Shown here in pieces: positions 32,340 to 40,995 of a stretch of 52,145 nucleotides of DNA. Every line of letters begins with the position of its first letter. Within the stretch, counting starts at the first letter, position 1. Location of the stretch: NCBI GenBank assembly GCA_028688175.1, contig JAQTYS010000001.1, forward strand, positions 1 through 52,145. Reading direction: 5' to 3'. The DNA is from Methanothrix sp. GTDB lineage: Archaea > Halobacteriota > Methanosarcinia > Methanotrichales > Methanotrichaceae. The position numbers and the translations under genes were made by a program. Under the pieces are notes generated by a model. It saw only the letters and a program-made list of their open reading frames with translations. It searched no databases and was not told where the DNA came from.

Positions 32340-33533
32340 ATGGAAGAACCAATAGAAAGAGTAAGAAAGAGCAAGGAATACAAACAGAGAAAAGAAGCAG
32401 GGATAGATGTTGAAGCGCTTCTCGCAGCAGCGATGGAAACGGACAGATATAAGAAATACAAGTCTCCTGCTACCCGCGAATCTATCCTGATGGCTGCTAT
32501 TATCCCGATGAGAGAACCACCAAAGGGTGAAGATTTCGATGAGGAGCTGGTAGTATTCTCCTCGCATGACAGGTATGGAACCAAGGCGCCGACGAAATTT
32601 GTCGCTCTCCGAAAGAACAAGACGTTCTGTAACATCGTGGTATGGGATGCTGATATTATCAAGGCTCCCTGCAAACTGCGGCTTGTAGGTAAATCAACCG
32701 TTTCCGAATATGGTATGGATGTTCAGCCTGTTGAAGGCGGGATTTCTGCCGTTACTCCGATGACATTTGGAGAACTTCAGGCAATCCTGAACAAAGTCGC
32801 TATTACCGCTAAACAATGGGATACGCTTGAGTCGCTCGTTAATGGGGTAAAATCAGAGACGCGGGCGTTCCGTTCCACCATTGGAGGGGTAAGGGCCACG
32901 GACGTATGGGGAGCAAAAGACGCAGTAACCGGCAAATCGTCTCGGGTAGGTATGCTCCCGGTTCTATCGCGTGATGAGCGTGCTCCTGCCAGGCTTCACC
33001 CGTCAATGCAGGTTAAACTCGATTATACCGGAGGATTTGAGGTATATGCGAATTTGAATCAGCAGCATTTTGGCAGTCCGGTTTATCAAATTGAGGATTT
33101 TGAGGTTCTTTGCATTGATGCAATGGAGCAGTTCCTTGATGATAAGGATAAACAGATTGAGTTTGTCCGGTCTGGTATCATGGGCCGTGACGTATACCTC
33201 ATCATGGATGTCTTTGGAAACAAGGCCGGGCGTGATGACAAGCGATATATCACGGGCTCATGCTCGTTTATCATGGAGGTTATCCCAGAGGCTGCGCAGA
33301 GCACTATACAGACAGAGGAAGAACCTCAACCATCCTCTTCATCCGATCATGTTGAAAATCCATTTGTAGAGGCTCTGGTGCAGGCGTGTATACCATTAGA
33401 CCAAGATCCGAAATGGGTGCCTGTTGCTAAAGCACGGGAGATTGCATCAATTGGTGCAGACGTTTCTGATAATTTGGTTCAGGAAATGACAAAACGGGCA
33501 TCGCAAGTCTGGAATGAGAGAAAGAAAGCGTAA
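32340..33533 (+). CDS. Possible ssDNA-binding protein
   Basis: 397 residues from the ATG at 32340, which has GGAGAT upstream; an ATG at 32313 lacks one. The N-terminal part is charged and helical. The middle (TKFVALRKNKTFCNIVVWDADIIKAPCKLRLVGK) has the strand pattern of an OB-fold, followed by a Ser/Glu linker and a C-terminal helix region. It sits next to the RecT-like annealase, where viruses often carry an SSB. I am not sure of the family. Confidence 0.4.
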   Translation: MEEPIERVRKSKEYKQRKEAGIDVEALLAAAMETDRYKKYKSPATRESILMAAIIPMREPPKGEDFDEELVVFSSHDRYGTKAPTKFVALRKNKTFCNIVVWDADIIKAPCKLRLVGKSTVSEYGMDVQPVEGGISAVTPMTFGELQAILNKVAITAKQWDTLESLVNGVKSETRAFRSTIGGVRATDVWGAKDAVTGKSSRVGMLPVLSRDERAPARLHPSMQVKLDYTGGFEVYANLNQQHFGSPVYQIEDFEVLCIDAMEQFLDDKDKQIEFVRSGIMGRDVYLIMDVFGNKAGRDDKRYITGSCSFIMEVIPEAAQSTIQTEEEPQPSSSSDHVENPFVEALVQACIPLDQDPKWVPVAKAREIASIGADVSDNLVQEMTKRASQVWNERKKA

Positions 33534-33547
33534 TAGGAGAGAAAAAG

Positions 33548-33700
33548 ATGGAAGCACAAGCAAAAGAGATAAGGTGTCCATATAACGACTTTTCACTCTG
33601 CTATAAGAATGGGTGCCCGGCATATATTACAGGAGCATCGGAATGCTGGTGTAATTATGTGCTTATTAGCATTCCTCCAAAGGGATGTCGGTCCGCATGA
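33548..33700 (+). CDS. Cysteine-rich mini-protein
   Basis: 50 residues with CPYNDFSLCYKNGCPAYITGASECWCNY: six Cys in a row, probably binding a metal. The layout resembles the proteins at 37161 and, more loosely, 40645. It overlaps the annealase gene by ATGA. Function unknown. Confidence 0.5.
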   Translation: MEAQAKEIRCPYNDFSLCYKNGCPAYITGASECWCNYVLISIPPKGCRSA

Positions 33701-34284
33701 CCACCGAACTAACAACCACCGATGATAATCAGGAAGTGGTGAAAGCAGCATATCTCAAGGCGATTCGCGCAGACGGGGCATCAGAAAACGAAGTTTCTCA
33801 TATGCTTTACCTTGCAGAGAAACACGATTTAGACCCATTGAGTAAAGAGATTTACTTACTGCCGTTTAAAAAGGACGGGAAAAAAGAGTTCTTACCGTAT
33901 GTTTCATATGCCGGGTTGGTGAAATGTGCTCACAAATCTGGTTTTTTCGATGGTATTGAAGAGGAGCTGGTATTCTCTGACGATGGTAAAATCGTCGGGG
34001 CAAAAGCGCGGGTATGGACAAAAACGTCTAACCATCCGACGATTGCAATGGGACTGATGACAGAATACAACAAAGGATATTCTGTTTGGTCGTCTATGCC
34101 AGGGGCGATGCTGATGAAATGCGTAAAAGCGCGGGCTATACGTGACGCGTTTAACATTGAAGGGTTATACATCAAAGAGGAACTGATGGAACCTGCAATT
34201 CAGGAATCGGAACCGCTCAAGCAAGAGATAAAGACACGAAAAAGAATATCAGAACCAAAAGACGATGGTGAGGCGGCGTTTTAA
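33697..34284 (+). CDS. bet: Bet/RecT-family ssDNA annealase
   Basis: 195 residues from the ATG overlapping the upstream stop. The core YLAEKHDLDPLSKEIYLLPFKKDGKKEFLPYVSYAGLVKCAHKSGFFDGIEEE followed by AMLMKCVKARAIRDAF fits the Bet family of phage recombinases, which anneal complementary single strands. A RecB-like nuclease and an UvsW-like helicase are encoded a few genes downstream. Confidence 0.8.
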   Translation: MTTELTTTDDNQEVVKAAYLKAIRADGASENEVSHMLYLAEKHDLDPLSKEIYLLPFKKDGKKEFLPYVSYAGLVKCAHKSGFFDGIEEELVFSDDGKIVGAKARVWTKTSNHPTIAMGLMTEYNKGYSVWSSMPGAMLMKCVKARAIRDAFNIEGLYIKEELMEPAIQESEPLKQEIKTRKRISEPKDDGEAAF

Positions 34285-34286
34285 AA

Positions 34287-34466
34287 ATGGTAAAAGTGAA
34301 GTGGGTATGCACGGGATGCACAGGGAGTAAAGAATATAGATGCGAAGTTATCACGTATGGGGATAATCGTCTTGATATGGAATCTCCAAATGAGGAATTG
34401 TGGAGAGGATGTAAAGGGACTGCAAAATGGAAACGGGTTGAGAAGAAAAAGAAGAAGGAAAAATGA
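34287..34466 (+). CDS. Small zinc-type protein
   Basis: 59 residues: VKWVCTGCTGSKEYRCEVITYG at the N-terminus has three Cys, a fourth lies in GCKG, and the C-terminus is a poly-Lys tail. Probably a small nucleic-acid-binding protein. Overlaps the next gene by ATGA. Confidence 0.45.
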   Translation: MVKVKWVCTGCTGSKEYRCEVITYGDNRLDMESPNEELWRGCKGTAKWKRVEKKKKKEK

Positions 34467-34795
34467 GTATAAATGGAGATCCTAATGGATGTGACTTTCT
34501 TGACGGATTTATAGAATATGCTCAACTTGTAGGAGATAATCAATGTGATTTGCGCGATTCAAATTCTCCTCATATAATTAGTAGTAACACTCAAAAAAGT
34601 AAATACACGATGGTCAAATCAAAATTGGTGAGAGAAACTGAAAAAGCAATATGCGTTGAGTATAACCGGAGAAATGAATGGTTCCCAAAAAGCCAAATTC
34701 AAAGTTTATCAATATCAGATGGGATTGCATCGTTTTACTGCCCGAATTGGTTGATAGACGCGAAAACAAACGAGGCCATAAATGCTAACCATTAA
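34463..34795 (+). CDS. Hypothetical recombination-associated protein
   Basis: 110 residues. The C-terminal part KSKLVRETEKAICVEYNRRNEWFPKSQIQSLS resembles a short motif (ETEKAxxVExxxxxxWxPKSQ) that I know from uncharacterised phage proteins next to recombination genes. It overlaps the helicase start by 14 bases. Confidence 0.5.
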   Translation: MSINGDPNGCDFLDGFIEYAQLVGDNQCDLRDSNSPHIISSNTQKSKYTMVKSKLVRETEKAICVEYNRRNEWFPKSQIQSLSISDGIASFYCPNWLIDAKTNEAINANH

Positions 34796-36155
34796 CCGGT
34801 CCGGTTCTTATTTTTTTATCAATGGCGAATTACCTCTACATATCGTAGAGTCTTTACAAAGTGTCACATCGTATTACATTCAGAATTACGAAAAGACTGA
34901 TATGTTTCAGCGTGGAGAATGGGACGGAAAACAGAGGTTGTTACGTCGTTCCAAAAACGGGAGTTATTATTTCCCGTTTGGGTTGATAGACAACGTGAGA
35001 GATGCGTTATCCATCTGGGGGATTATATATCAGGTGAAAGATGCGAATGGACAAACAACAGTCGATGAGATCGGAGATACTGATGAGTTACGCCCTTACC
35101 AGGTAAAGGCACTTAATCAGTTAATCGGCAATTGTTATAATAGTTCTGGTGTGTTGGCGCTTCCAACGGGTGCAGGTAAGAGTATTTGTGCTATGTATTG
35201 GGCTAAACTGTTAAACAAACCGTTTATTGTGCTGGTTCACCGGGTTGAACTTCTCCGGCAGTGGCGAGATGAGATTGAACGATATTTCGGGGTTAGTCCG
35301 TCTTTAATCGGAGCAGGAGAGGATAAAGAGGGGGATTCCCGGGCAACTATTGCCATGATTCAGACACTTTCAGCGAGGATAAAAAAGGATAAAGATTGGA
35401 ATATGGAAACGGGGATGCTGATAGTCGATGAGTGCCATACGTGCCCGGCAAAGACGTTTTATGAGGTATCGATGCGTATAGACGCGCAATATCGGTTAGG
35501 GTTATCAGCAACTCCTACCAGGACTGATGGAGCAGAACTAAAGATTTTTGCTGCCTGCGGTAAAGTGGCTGCGGTTGTTAGCGTTGAGGATTTGGTGAGC
35601 GATGGGTATCTTGCTGCACCAGTGTTTAGGATGGAACAACTCCCACCGGTAAAAGTGCCTTACTCGGCATCCTGGGCGACGGTTTACAAGTCTGGAATAG
35701 TCCTGAATATGGACAGGAACATAAAGATAGCAGAAATAGCGGAGGGATATTTATCGAAAGGAAGGCAGGTTTATGTGCATGTTAATCAGATTGACCACGG
35801 AAAATGCTTAACCGGAATGATTAACGGGGCCGTATTCGTATCAGGGAGTAGTAAGAAGGATGAAAGAGAAGAGATTATCAATCGGTTTAAGACCGGGGAG
35901 ATAAGATGTCTGGTTAGCACGCTTCTACGGGAGGGCGTATCCATAGACGGGATATCGTGTCTGATATATGCTTCTGGTGGAAAATCAGAAGTGGCATTGA
36001 TCCAGACAATTGGACGCGCTTTGCGAGTTGATCCGGTATTCGGAGATGCGATTGTCATTGATTTTTTAGATAGAGGGCATCGGACACTTGAGAACCATGT
36101 GCAGGACAGGATCTCTGCATATCGTGAGAATTACGGAAGTTTGTTTCAATACTAA
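34782..36155 (+). CDS. SF2 helicase, UvsW-like
   Basis: 457 residues. N-terminal domain with RGEWDGKQRLLRRS, as in UvsW-like and XPB-like N-domains. Motif I LPTGAGKS (127-134), motif II DECH (216-219), motif III SATPTR (about 246-251), and the C-terminal QTIGRALRVD (motif VI). In T4, UvsW rewinds and migrates branches at replication forks and recombination intermediates; the same role fits the annealase next door. Confidence 0.85.
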   Translation: MLTINRSGSYFFINGELPLHIVESLQSVTSYYIQNYEKTDMFQRGEWDGKQRLLRRSKNGSYYFPFGLIDNVRDALSIWGIIYQVKDANGQTTVDEIGDTDELRPYQVKALNQLIGNCYNSSGVLALPTGAGKSICAMYWAKLLNKPFIVLVHRVELLRQWRDEIERYFGVSPSLIGAGEDKEGDSRATIAMIQTLSARIKKDKDWNMETGMLIVDECHTCPAKTFYEVSMRIDAQYRLGLSATPTRTDGAELKIFAACGKVAAVVSVEDLVSDGYLAAPVFRMEQLPPVKVPYSASWATVYKSGIVLNMDRNIKIAEIAEGYLSKGRQVYVHVNQIDHGKCLTGMINGAVFVSGSSKKDEREEIINRFKTGEIRCLVSTLLREGVSIDGISCLIYASGGKSEVALIQTIGRALRVDPVFGDAIVIDFLDRGHRTLENHVQDRISAYRENYGSLFQY

Positions 36156-36200
36156 TTTATAGTTTATTAACTAATATGTTAGTATACAAAGGTGAGAGAA
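36156..36200 (+). promoter_or_regulatory. Promoter
   Basis: TTTATAG at 36157, CTAATATGTTA at 36171-36181, then AGGTGAGAGA and the ATG at 36201. It closely matches the promoters at 12300, 16489 and 45070. Confidence 0.7.
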
Positions 36201-36566
36201 ATGGTATTAAACCGTGGAAAATTGATCTCGTGCTTAAAGGATGATGCGAAAACTCCATCCCAAATTGCAGAGTTGTTGAATATTAGCATCGATACTGTAA
36301 AGAATTACATTCAGTCGTATGTTGATATCGGATTTGTTGAGTTTAAACTTGGAAAATATAATATAACCGAATTAGGATTAACAATTATTGAATCAAATTC
36401 TAATAAAATGGTGAAAGTAAATATAGAAACGCATAAATTTTGTAGGGGATGCAATACGGTAAAGCCGATAGACGAATTTAGTATTGATAATGCTAAACCT
36501 GATGGAAGGTGTTCGAAGTGTAAATCATGCATATCAATCAATCGGCCGAAAAAAAACGCACGCTGA
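36201..36566 (+). CDS. Winged-helix plus zinc-knuckle regulator
   Basis: 121 residues from the ATG after the GGTGAG site. Residues 1-60: LISCLKDDAKTPSQIAELLNISIDTVKNYIQSYVDIGFVEF, a winged helix-turn-helix. Residues about 75-105: HKFCRGCNTVKPIDEF...GRCSKCKSCI, a four-Cys zinc site. The frame ends at a TGA just after an A8 run (36549-36556). One fewer A would join it to the next frame. Confidence 0.6.
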   Translation: MVLNRGKLISCLKDDAKTPSQIAELLNISIDTVKNYIQSYVDIGFVEFKLGKYNITELGLTIIESNSNKMVKVNIETHKFCRGCNTVKPIDEFSIDNAKPDGRCSKCKSCISINRPKKNAR

Positions 36567-37122
36567 CAATATACCAGAAGAATTCAAGCGAAAATATGGC
36601 TCTACTATTATTAATGGCGTAAATTTCCCAAATGGAGGATTTACAACCGTTGATTTTGTAAATGAAAACCCAGATATGTTTAAAACGGCTGCATCGTGGG
36701 ATGCAAAAATTATAAGATGCAATTCTATTATAACAAATTTTATTAAAGGTGGAAGTGTTATAAAACTCGGAAGTCATCCAAGATCATCAGGGGGAATTTT
36801 AAATTATTATAGTGTTGCACCATTTAAAACCACCATATCCCGTCAGTTAGACGTGCTAAAGCCATATGAAAATACTGATATAAAAAAGATATTGGACGTA
36901 TTAACGGAATCTGAAAATCCAGGAGACCCAGATACATTGTTTGATCATATAAGTATGATTGATGATAATTGTTATAATATAAACGAAAGTGTTAAAACTC
37001 TGATAGAATTGATAGATGCAGATAATGGGCACTTTAAGAGATGTTTTGCAGAGTTAATTGCGATTCAAAAGAAACAGTTGTTATTATTCGAGCAATTGTC
37101 GAAAAAACAACAAAGCGATTAA
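36484..37122 (+). CDS. Hypothetical protein, possible frame-shifted extension of the regulator
   Basis: Up to 212 residues in the +1 frame, overlapping the previous gene by about 80 bases with no clear ribosome binding site. After the A8 run the protein reads THADNIPEEFKRKYGSTIINGVNF, which is a natural continuation of the zinc-knuckle protein. The C-terminal half is helical (IKKILDVLTESE, CFAELIAIQKKQLLLFEQLSKK). Function unknown. Confidence 0.45.
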   Translation: MIMLNLMEGVRSVNHAYQSIGRKKTHADNIPEEFKRKYGSTIINGVNFPNGGFTTVDFVNENPDMFKTAASWDAKIIRCNSIITNFIKGGSVIKLGSHPRSSGGILNYYSVAPFKTTISRQLDVLKPYENTDIKKILDVLTESENPGDPDTLFDHISMIDDNCYNINESVKTLIELIDADNGHFKRCFAELIAIQKKQLLLFEQLSKKQQSD

Positions 37123-37155
37123 TTTTTAATTCCCGCGTCTAATATGTTATAGGTG
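37121..37155 (+). promoter_or_regulatory. Promoter
   Basis: T-rich AATTTTTAAT at 37121-37130, CTAATATGTTA at 37139-37149, GGTGAG, then the ATG at 37161. Confidence 0.55.
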
Positions 37156-37160
37156 AGAAG

Positions 37161-37295
37161 ATGGAAGAAAAGCGTATATGCCCGTTAATTAGCGGGGAAA
37201 CGGTTAGAGAATGTAGAGAATCTGGTTGTATGGCATGGAGAGAGATTGACCATAACGATTGGGATTGTGCGCTGATTAGGCAGGGTAAGAGGTAA
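37161..37295 (+). CDS. Cysteine-rich mini-protein
   Basis: 44 residues with four Cys: CPLISGETVRECRESGCMAW...DCALI. The CPx...CxxxGCxA(W/Y)...C spacing matches the small viral protein at 33548. It is followed directly by the nuclease gene. Confidence 0.5.
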   Translation: MEEKRICPLISGETVRECRESGCMAWREIDHNDWDCALIRQGKR

Positions 37296-38000
37296 ATGGC
37301 TCATCATTTTAAAGCCAAAGATGGAAGAACCCTCCCATCAGTCACTAAAGTGATTGGTGATATTCAGGGAGACGATTATCGGTATTGGTATTCATCTCTC
37401 CGCAAAAAGGGGTATGATCCTGACAAGGTATTGACAGATATGGGTAATATAGGCACAATCTGCCATTACCGGGTATTATCAAAACTGTCTCCATCTCCGA
37501 TAGAAATGCCTGATATCCCGATTGCCGAGTATCCTGAAGGAGTGGACAGTTATGCAGAAATCTTTCAGATGCTTTGGGAACAAACAGGATTAACCGTAAA
37601 AAAAGCCACGGTTGAGAGGTTTGAAGTCGACGAGGAGCGCGGTTATTGTGGAACGAGAGATTTGGACGGTCAGTTGTATGGGGAGGTAAAAAATGAAAGA
37701 AACGGAGAGATAATACAGTTAAACGGGTCGCGTGTAATCGGAGACCTTAAAACGAGTAAAGAGGCAAAAGAGAAACATTTCTTACAGTTGGGAGCTTATT
37801 ACCCGTTTGTTAATCCTGTTCCCAGTTATGGCGCTGTGATATGTTTGTGTCCGTATACGAGAGCAGATACTCCATATGGGAACAAAAATAAGAACCTGTT
37901 GCCTAAAGTTTACGTTTTAACAAGGGAGGAATTAATGCAGTATAGAGACAAGTTTTATGTTATGTTGAAGGAATGGTGGTCACGTCATGATCGAAAATAA
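37296..38000 (+). CDS. RecB-like PD-(D/E)XK nuclease
   Basis: 234 residues. Catalytic pattern: GTRDLDG at 119-125 (the Asp), GDLKTSK at 149-155 (D-x-K), then HFLQLGAYY (about 161-169), the Q-x3-Y helix of the RecB family. It probably acts as the exonuclease partner of the annealase, comparable to lambda Exo with Bet. Confidence 0.75.
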   Translation: MAHHFKAKDGRTLPSVTKVIGDIQGDDYRYWYSSLRKKGYDPDKVLTDMGNIGTICHYRVLSKLSPSPIEMPDIPIAEYPEGVDSYAEIFQMLWEQTGLTVKKATVERFEVDEERGYCGTRDLDGQLYGEVKNERNGEIIQLNGSRVIGDLKTSKEAKEKHFLQLGAYYPFVNPVPSYGAVICLCPYTRADTPYGNKNKNLLPKVYVLTREELMQYRDKFYVMLKEWWSRHDRK

Positions 38001-38289
38001 ATCTATACCGTTTGAAAATGATGCCCCGATAGAAATTACATGCCCAGATTGCGGTCACGTTTGGGAATCTAAAGCAAAAGGAAGAGTAATACTATGCGGC
38101 ATGTGTGGAAAAAGGATAAAAAACCCAAATAATCCACATGCCGACAAAACGAAACAAAAAAAGTATACGATAGTTTGTAGTGTTTGTAAAAAGGAAATGG
38201 GAACAGATTCAACACGATATAGAATTACATGTTCAAATTGCGGCGCTTGGGTGATTAACGAGAACGCGAAATACAAACCAACGAGATAG
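37987..38289 (+). CDS. Double zinc-ribbon protein
   Basis: 100 residues with two ribbons: CPDCGHVWESKAKGRVILCGMCG and CSVCKKEMGTDSTRYRITCSNCG. Overlaps the nuclease gene by 14 bases and precedes the primase gene. Probably nucleic-acid binding. Confidence 0.6.
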   Translation: MIENKSIPFENDAPIEITCPDCGHVWESKAKGRVILCGMCGKRIKNPNNPHADKTKQKKYTIVCSVCKKEMGTDSTRYRITCSNCGAWVINENAKYKPTR

Positions 38290-38299
38290 GAAAAATAGA

Positions 38300-40648
38300 A
38301 TGGATAATATGGTTATAGACACTTCTATCTCTAATGGTTTAAGTATTTCCATTCCAGAACAGTTAAGAACCGGTCAGTTTAGATTTATACGGTTAAAACG
38401 CGGAGGAAAAGAACCGGTTGATAAATGGAGTCAGACAGAGAACCAGTTTTGTTATGAAGATCCTGTTTTATTAGATTGGTTAAAAAATGGATGCAATTAC
38501 GGAGTTGTTTGTGTTTCTGGTGATGTTTGCATTGTTGATGCAGACAATTACAGTCGTATTGAGCAATTGGGAGCAGTTGACGATTTTGCGGATACTTTTA
38601 CGGTCAGGACTGGCAGTTCTGATGGCGAGCATTACCATTATTATACTAAATGTTCAGGGATAGGGTCAAAAAAGATACCGTTCTACGATTTAGTAGACGA
38701 TTCAGAACATTTAGGCGAGGTTTATCCTGCTGGGGCATCTGCATATTGCGTGGGTCCTGGATGTCTGCATCCATCAGGGCAACGTTATGTAATCGTTAAT
38801 GATGCTCCGATTAAGAGGGTTAGTGCTGAAGAGTTAGACAAGTCTTTTTTCAGCAAGGTAAAATCTGCACGCATTACCCATCAAAGAATTGACCAATTGA
38901 TGCAGAAGATACCACCACGTGCAAAATTACAGAAAAACTTACTAACTGAACAACTGGGTCTAAAGATTGCCGATTTTGCTATGCCTGTTGGTAACGTGGT
39001 TAAACGCGGAGACGAATACCAGGGTTCTCATCCGGTACACGGGAGCACAACCGGGCAGAACTTTGCTATCAATCTTAAGAAGAACCTCTGGTATTGTTTC
39101 AGGGATAACAGCGGAGGAGACCCATTAACGTTTTTAGCCGTGAAACATGGCCTGATTCGGTGTGATGATGCCGGCAAAGTCGATATTGTAGGAGATTTGT
39201 TTCTTCGCATTAAATCTATTTTATATACAGAATATGGATATGAAGAGAAGATTAGAAAACTTGATGCGGAATACAAAGGAATTGAGGAGATAACCAAACA
39301 GGAACTTATTGAGACTAACCAGAATCAGGGGTTCAAATACGAGCCTATTCTTCCCGATGACCATTTTCTGACGCGCTATGCAGATATCATTTGCGAGATG
39401 ACTGATTCTTACCGGGATTATCAATACGCTGCTGGCATTATGCTTCTATCCATGATGATCCAAAGGAAAGCCTTTCTTTTTCCGACTCATGGAAAGATTT
39501 ACCCTAACGTGTGGAGTTTTCTCCTTGGTGCGTCTTCATACTCAAAAAAGACCACTTCTATCCGATTCGCACGCCATTTCTGTAACGACATTTGCCCGTA
39601 TAACTCAATCGGTAACGATTTGAGTCCTGAACGGTTTGCGCAGGATGTATCAGAAAACAAAAACTGCTGGCAGTTCATCGATGAGGTAAGTTCTCTTCTC
39701 TCGGCAATGAAAAAGAAGAGTTATATGAGCAGTTATCGTGAAATGCTCTGCGCTTTTTACGACGATGAACCCTACAAGATGGGAAGGAGTAAGCGGGGGA
39801 GGCCAAGAAAGGACGGGCAGCAACCTGAACAGAATGAGTGGATTATCAAGGACACGTATATCAACTTGTTTTTTGCCACGACGCCTGATAGTTTTGGAGA
39901 AACCACGGTTCAGAATGATATGACATCTGGTATGTTTTATCGGTTTCTGTTCTTTTACCCGCGATACGATAAGACAATCATGCCGACGACGATGAGAACA
40001 AGAGAACAGGAACTGGCATTAAAGGGGTTACACGACAGACTGTTAAAGATTTGGACGTATTTTGATTCTAACCCGATTGCAATGTTAGAATTTAAATACA
40101 CAGAAGAGGCGCTCAAATATCTCAACGATTGGGAGACGAGGAATACAGACGATAACCACAAAAAAGGAAACAAGATGCGTGAAAGCGCGTTTAGCCGAAT
40201 GTCGATTAATGCGCAGAAATTGGGGATGATATTTGAGATTGGAACAGAGAAGTTTTTCAATTATATTTTCCTCAAGAACTTTACAATGGCAGAGGGAGAA
40301 GAGTATGAGATTGGACTTGATACGTTAAAAGAGACTCTCCGGCAGGTAGACACGTATTTCATGCCTGTTTTTGAGGAGATTGCAACAAAGATATGCCAGA
40401 GTGAAAGTCAAACCATTCAGGAGAAGATCTTAAAGCATTTAGAGGATAATGGCGGTAAACTCCCGGTAAGGTCATTGAGGCAGAAGATACGGGTTAATCG
40501 CCGGTCGGATTGGGATGAGGCGATTCATATGCTGACTGCTGAAGCGCCCGATGGAACGGGAGAAGTTCGACTCGCTTACGTTACAAGCGAAACAACGAAA
40601 AAGAAGACGCAATATGCGATACTAACAAATGGAGGAGACGAAGAATGA
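38300..40648 (+). CDS. Primase-polymerase/helicase fusion
   Basis: 782 residues. N-terminal prim-pol-like domain with VVCVSGDVCIVDADN (Asp80, Asp82) and GEHYHYY (His111, His113), as in AEP-type bifunctional primases. Residues about 244-285 (HPVHGSTTGQNFAINLKKNL...DNSGGDPLTFLAVKHG) look like a CHC2 primase zinc domain that has lost its zinc Cys. The helicase part has a degenerate P-loop GASSYSKKT (410-418) and FIDEVSSLL as Walker B. The C-terminal region carries a possible winged helix. It likely initiates viral replication. Confidence 0.7.
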   Translation: MDNMVIDTSISNGLSISIPEQLRTGQFRFIRLKRGGKEPVDKWSQTENQFCYEDPVLLDWLKNGCNYGVVCVSGDVCIVDADNYSRIEQLGAVDDFADTFTVRTGSSDGEHYHYYTKCSGIGSKKIPFYDLVDDSEHLGEVYPAGASAYCVGPGCLHPSGQRYVIVNDAPIKRVSAEELDKSFFSKVKSARITHQRIDQLMQKIPPRAKLQKNLLTEQLGLKIADFAMPVGNVVKRGDEYQGSHPVHGSTTGQNFAINLKKNLWYCFRDNSGGDPLTFLAVKHGLIRCDDAGKVDIVGDLFLRIKSILYTEYGYEEKIRKLDAEYKGIEEITKQELIETNQNQGFKYEPILPDDHFLTRYADIICEMTDSYRDYQYAAGIMLLSMMIQRKAFLFPTHGKIYPNVWSFLLGASSYSKKTTSIRFARHFCNDICPYNSIGNDLSPERFAQDVSENKNCWQFIDEVSSLLSAMKKKSYMSSYREMLCAFYDDEPYKMGRSKRGRPRKDGQQPEQNEWIIKDTYINLFFATTPDSFGETTVQNDMTSGMFYRFLFFYPRYDKTIMPTTMRTREQELALKGLHDRLLKIWTYFDSNPIAMLEFKYTEEALKYLNDWETRNTDDNHKKGNKMRESAFSRMSINAQKLGMIFEIGTEKFFNYIFLKNFTMAEGEEYEIGLDTLKETLRQVDTYFMPVFEEIATKICQSESQTIQEKILKHLEDNGGKLPVRSLRQKIRVNRRSDWDEAIHMLTAEAPDGTGEVRLAYVTSETTKKKTQYAILTNGGDEE

Positions 40649-40881
40649 GAAAAGATCAAGTTAAAGAAGAGATTGAACCATTAGACGCATGTATAACGTG
40701 CGGATTGTTTGGAGAAGATGTAAGGGGCAACTACTGCAAAGGAGATTGTTCTCCGGTTGGAGGGGTTGTGTATCTTGGCGGGCCGAAATTTATCAAGTTT
40801 ATGTATCGTGTTATTGAAGATGTTGATGTAAACACGCAGAAACCCGATTGGTGCCCTGCAAATAAGGGGAACACGGAATGA
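40645..40881 (+). CDS. Cysteine-rich small protein
   Basis: 78 residues with CITCG...CKGDCSPVGG and a late DWCPANKG: five Cys, probably one metal site. Coupled to the primase gene by ATGA. Function unknown. Confidence 0.5.
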   Translation: MRKDQVKEEIEPLDACITCGLFGEDVRGNYCKGDCSPVGGVVYLGGPKFIKFMYRVIEDVDVNTQKPDWCPANKGNTE

Positions 40882-40994
40882 GAACAGAAGAAGAGATAAG
40901 AAAAAGATTGAGTATTAGAGAGGGGTTTGATGATAATTCATCTGTTATATACGCGCTAATACAGGAGTTAAAATGGGTGCTGGGGGAAGATTAG
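40878..40994 (+). CDS. Hypothetical 38-residue protein
   Basis: Overlaps the previous gene by ATGA and ends one base before the RNR gene. RTEEEIRKRLSIREGF...ALIQELKWVLGED resembles short helical phage proteins ending in (L/K)WVLGE. Function unknown. Confidence 0.45.
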   Translation: MRTEEEIRKRLSIREGFDDNSSVIYALIQELKWVLGED

Positions 40995-40995
40995 A

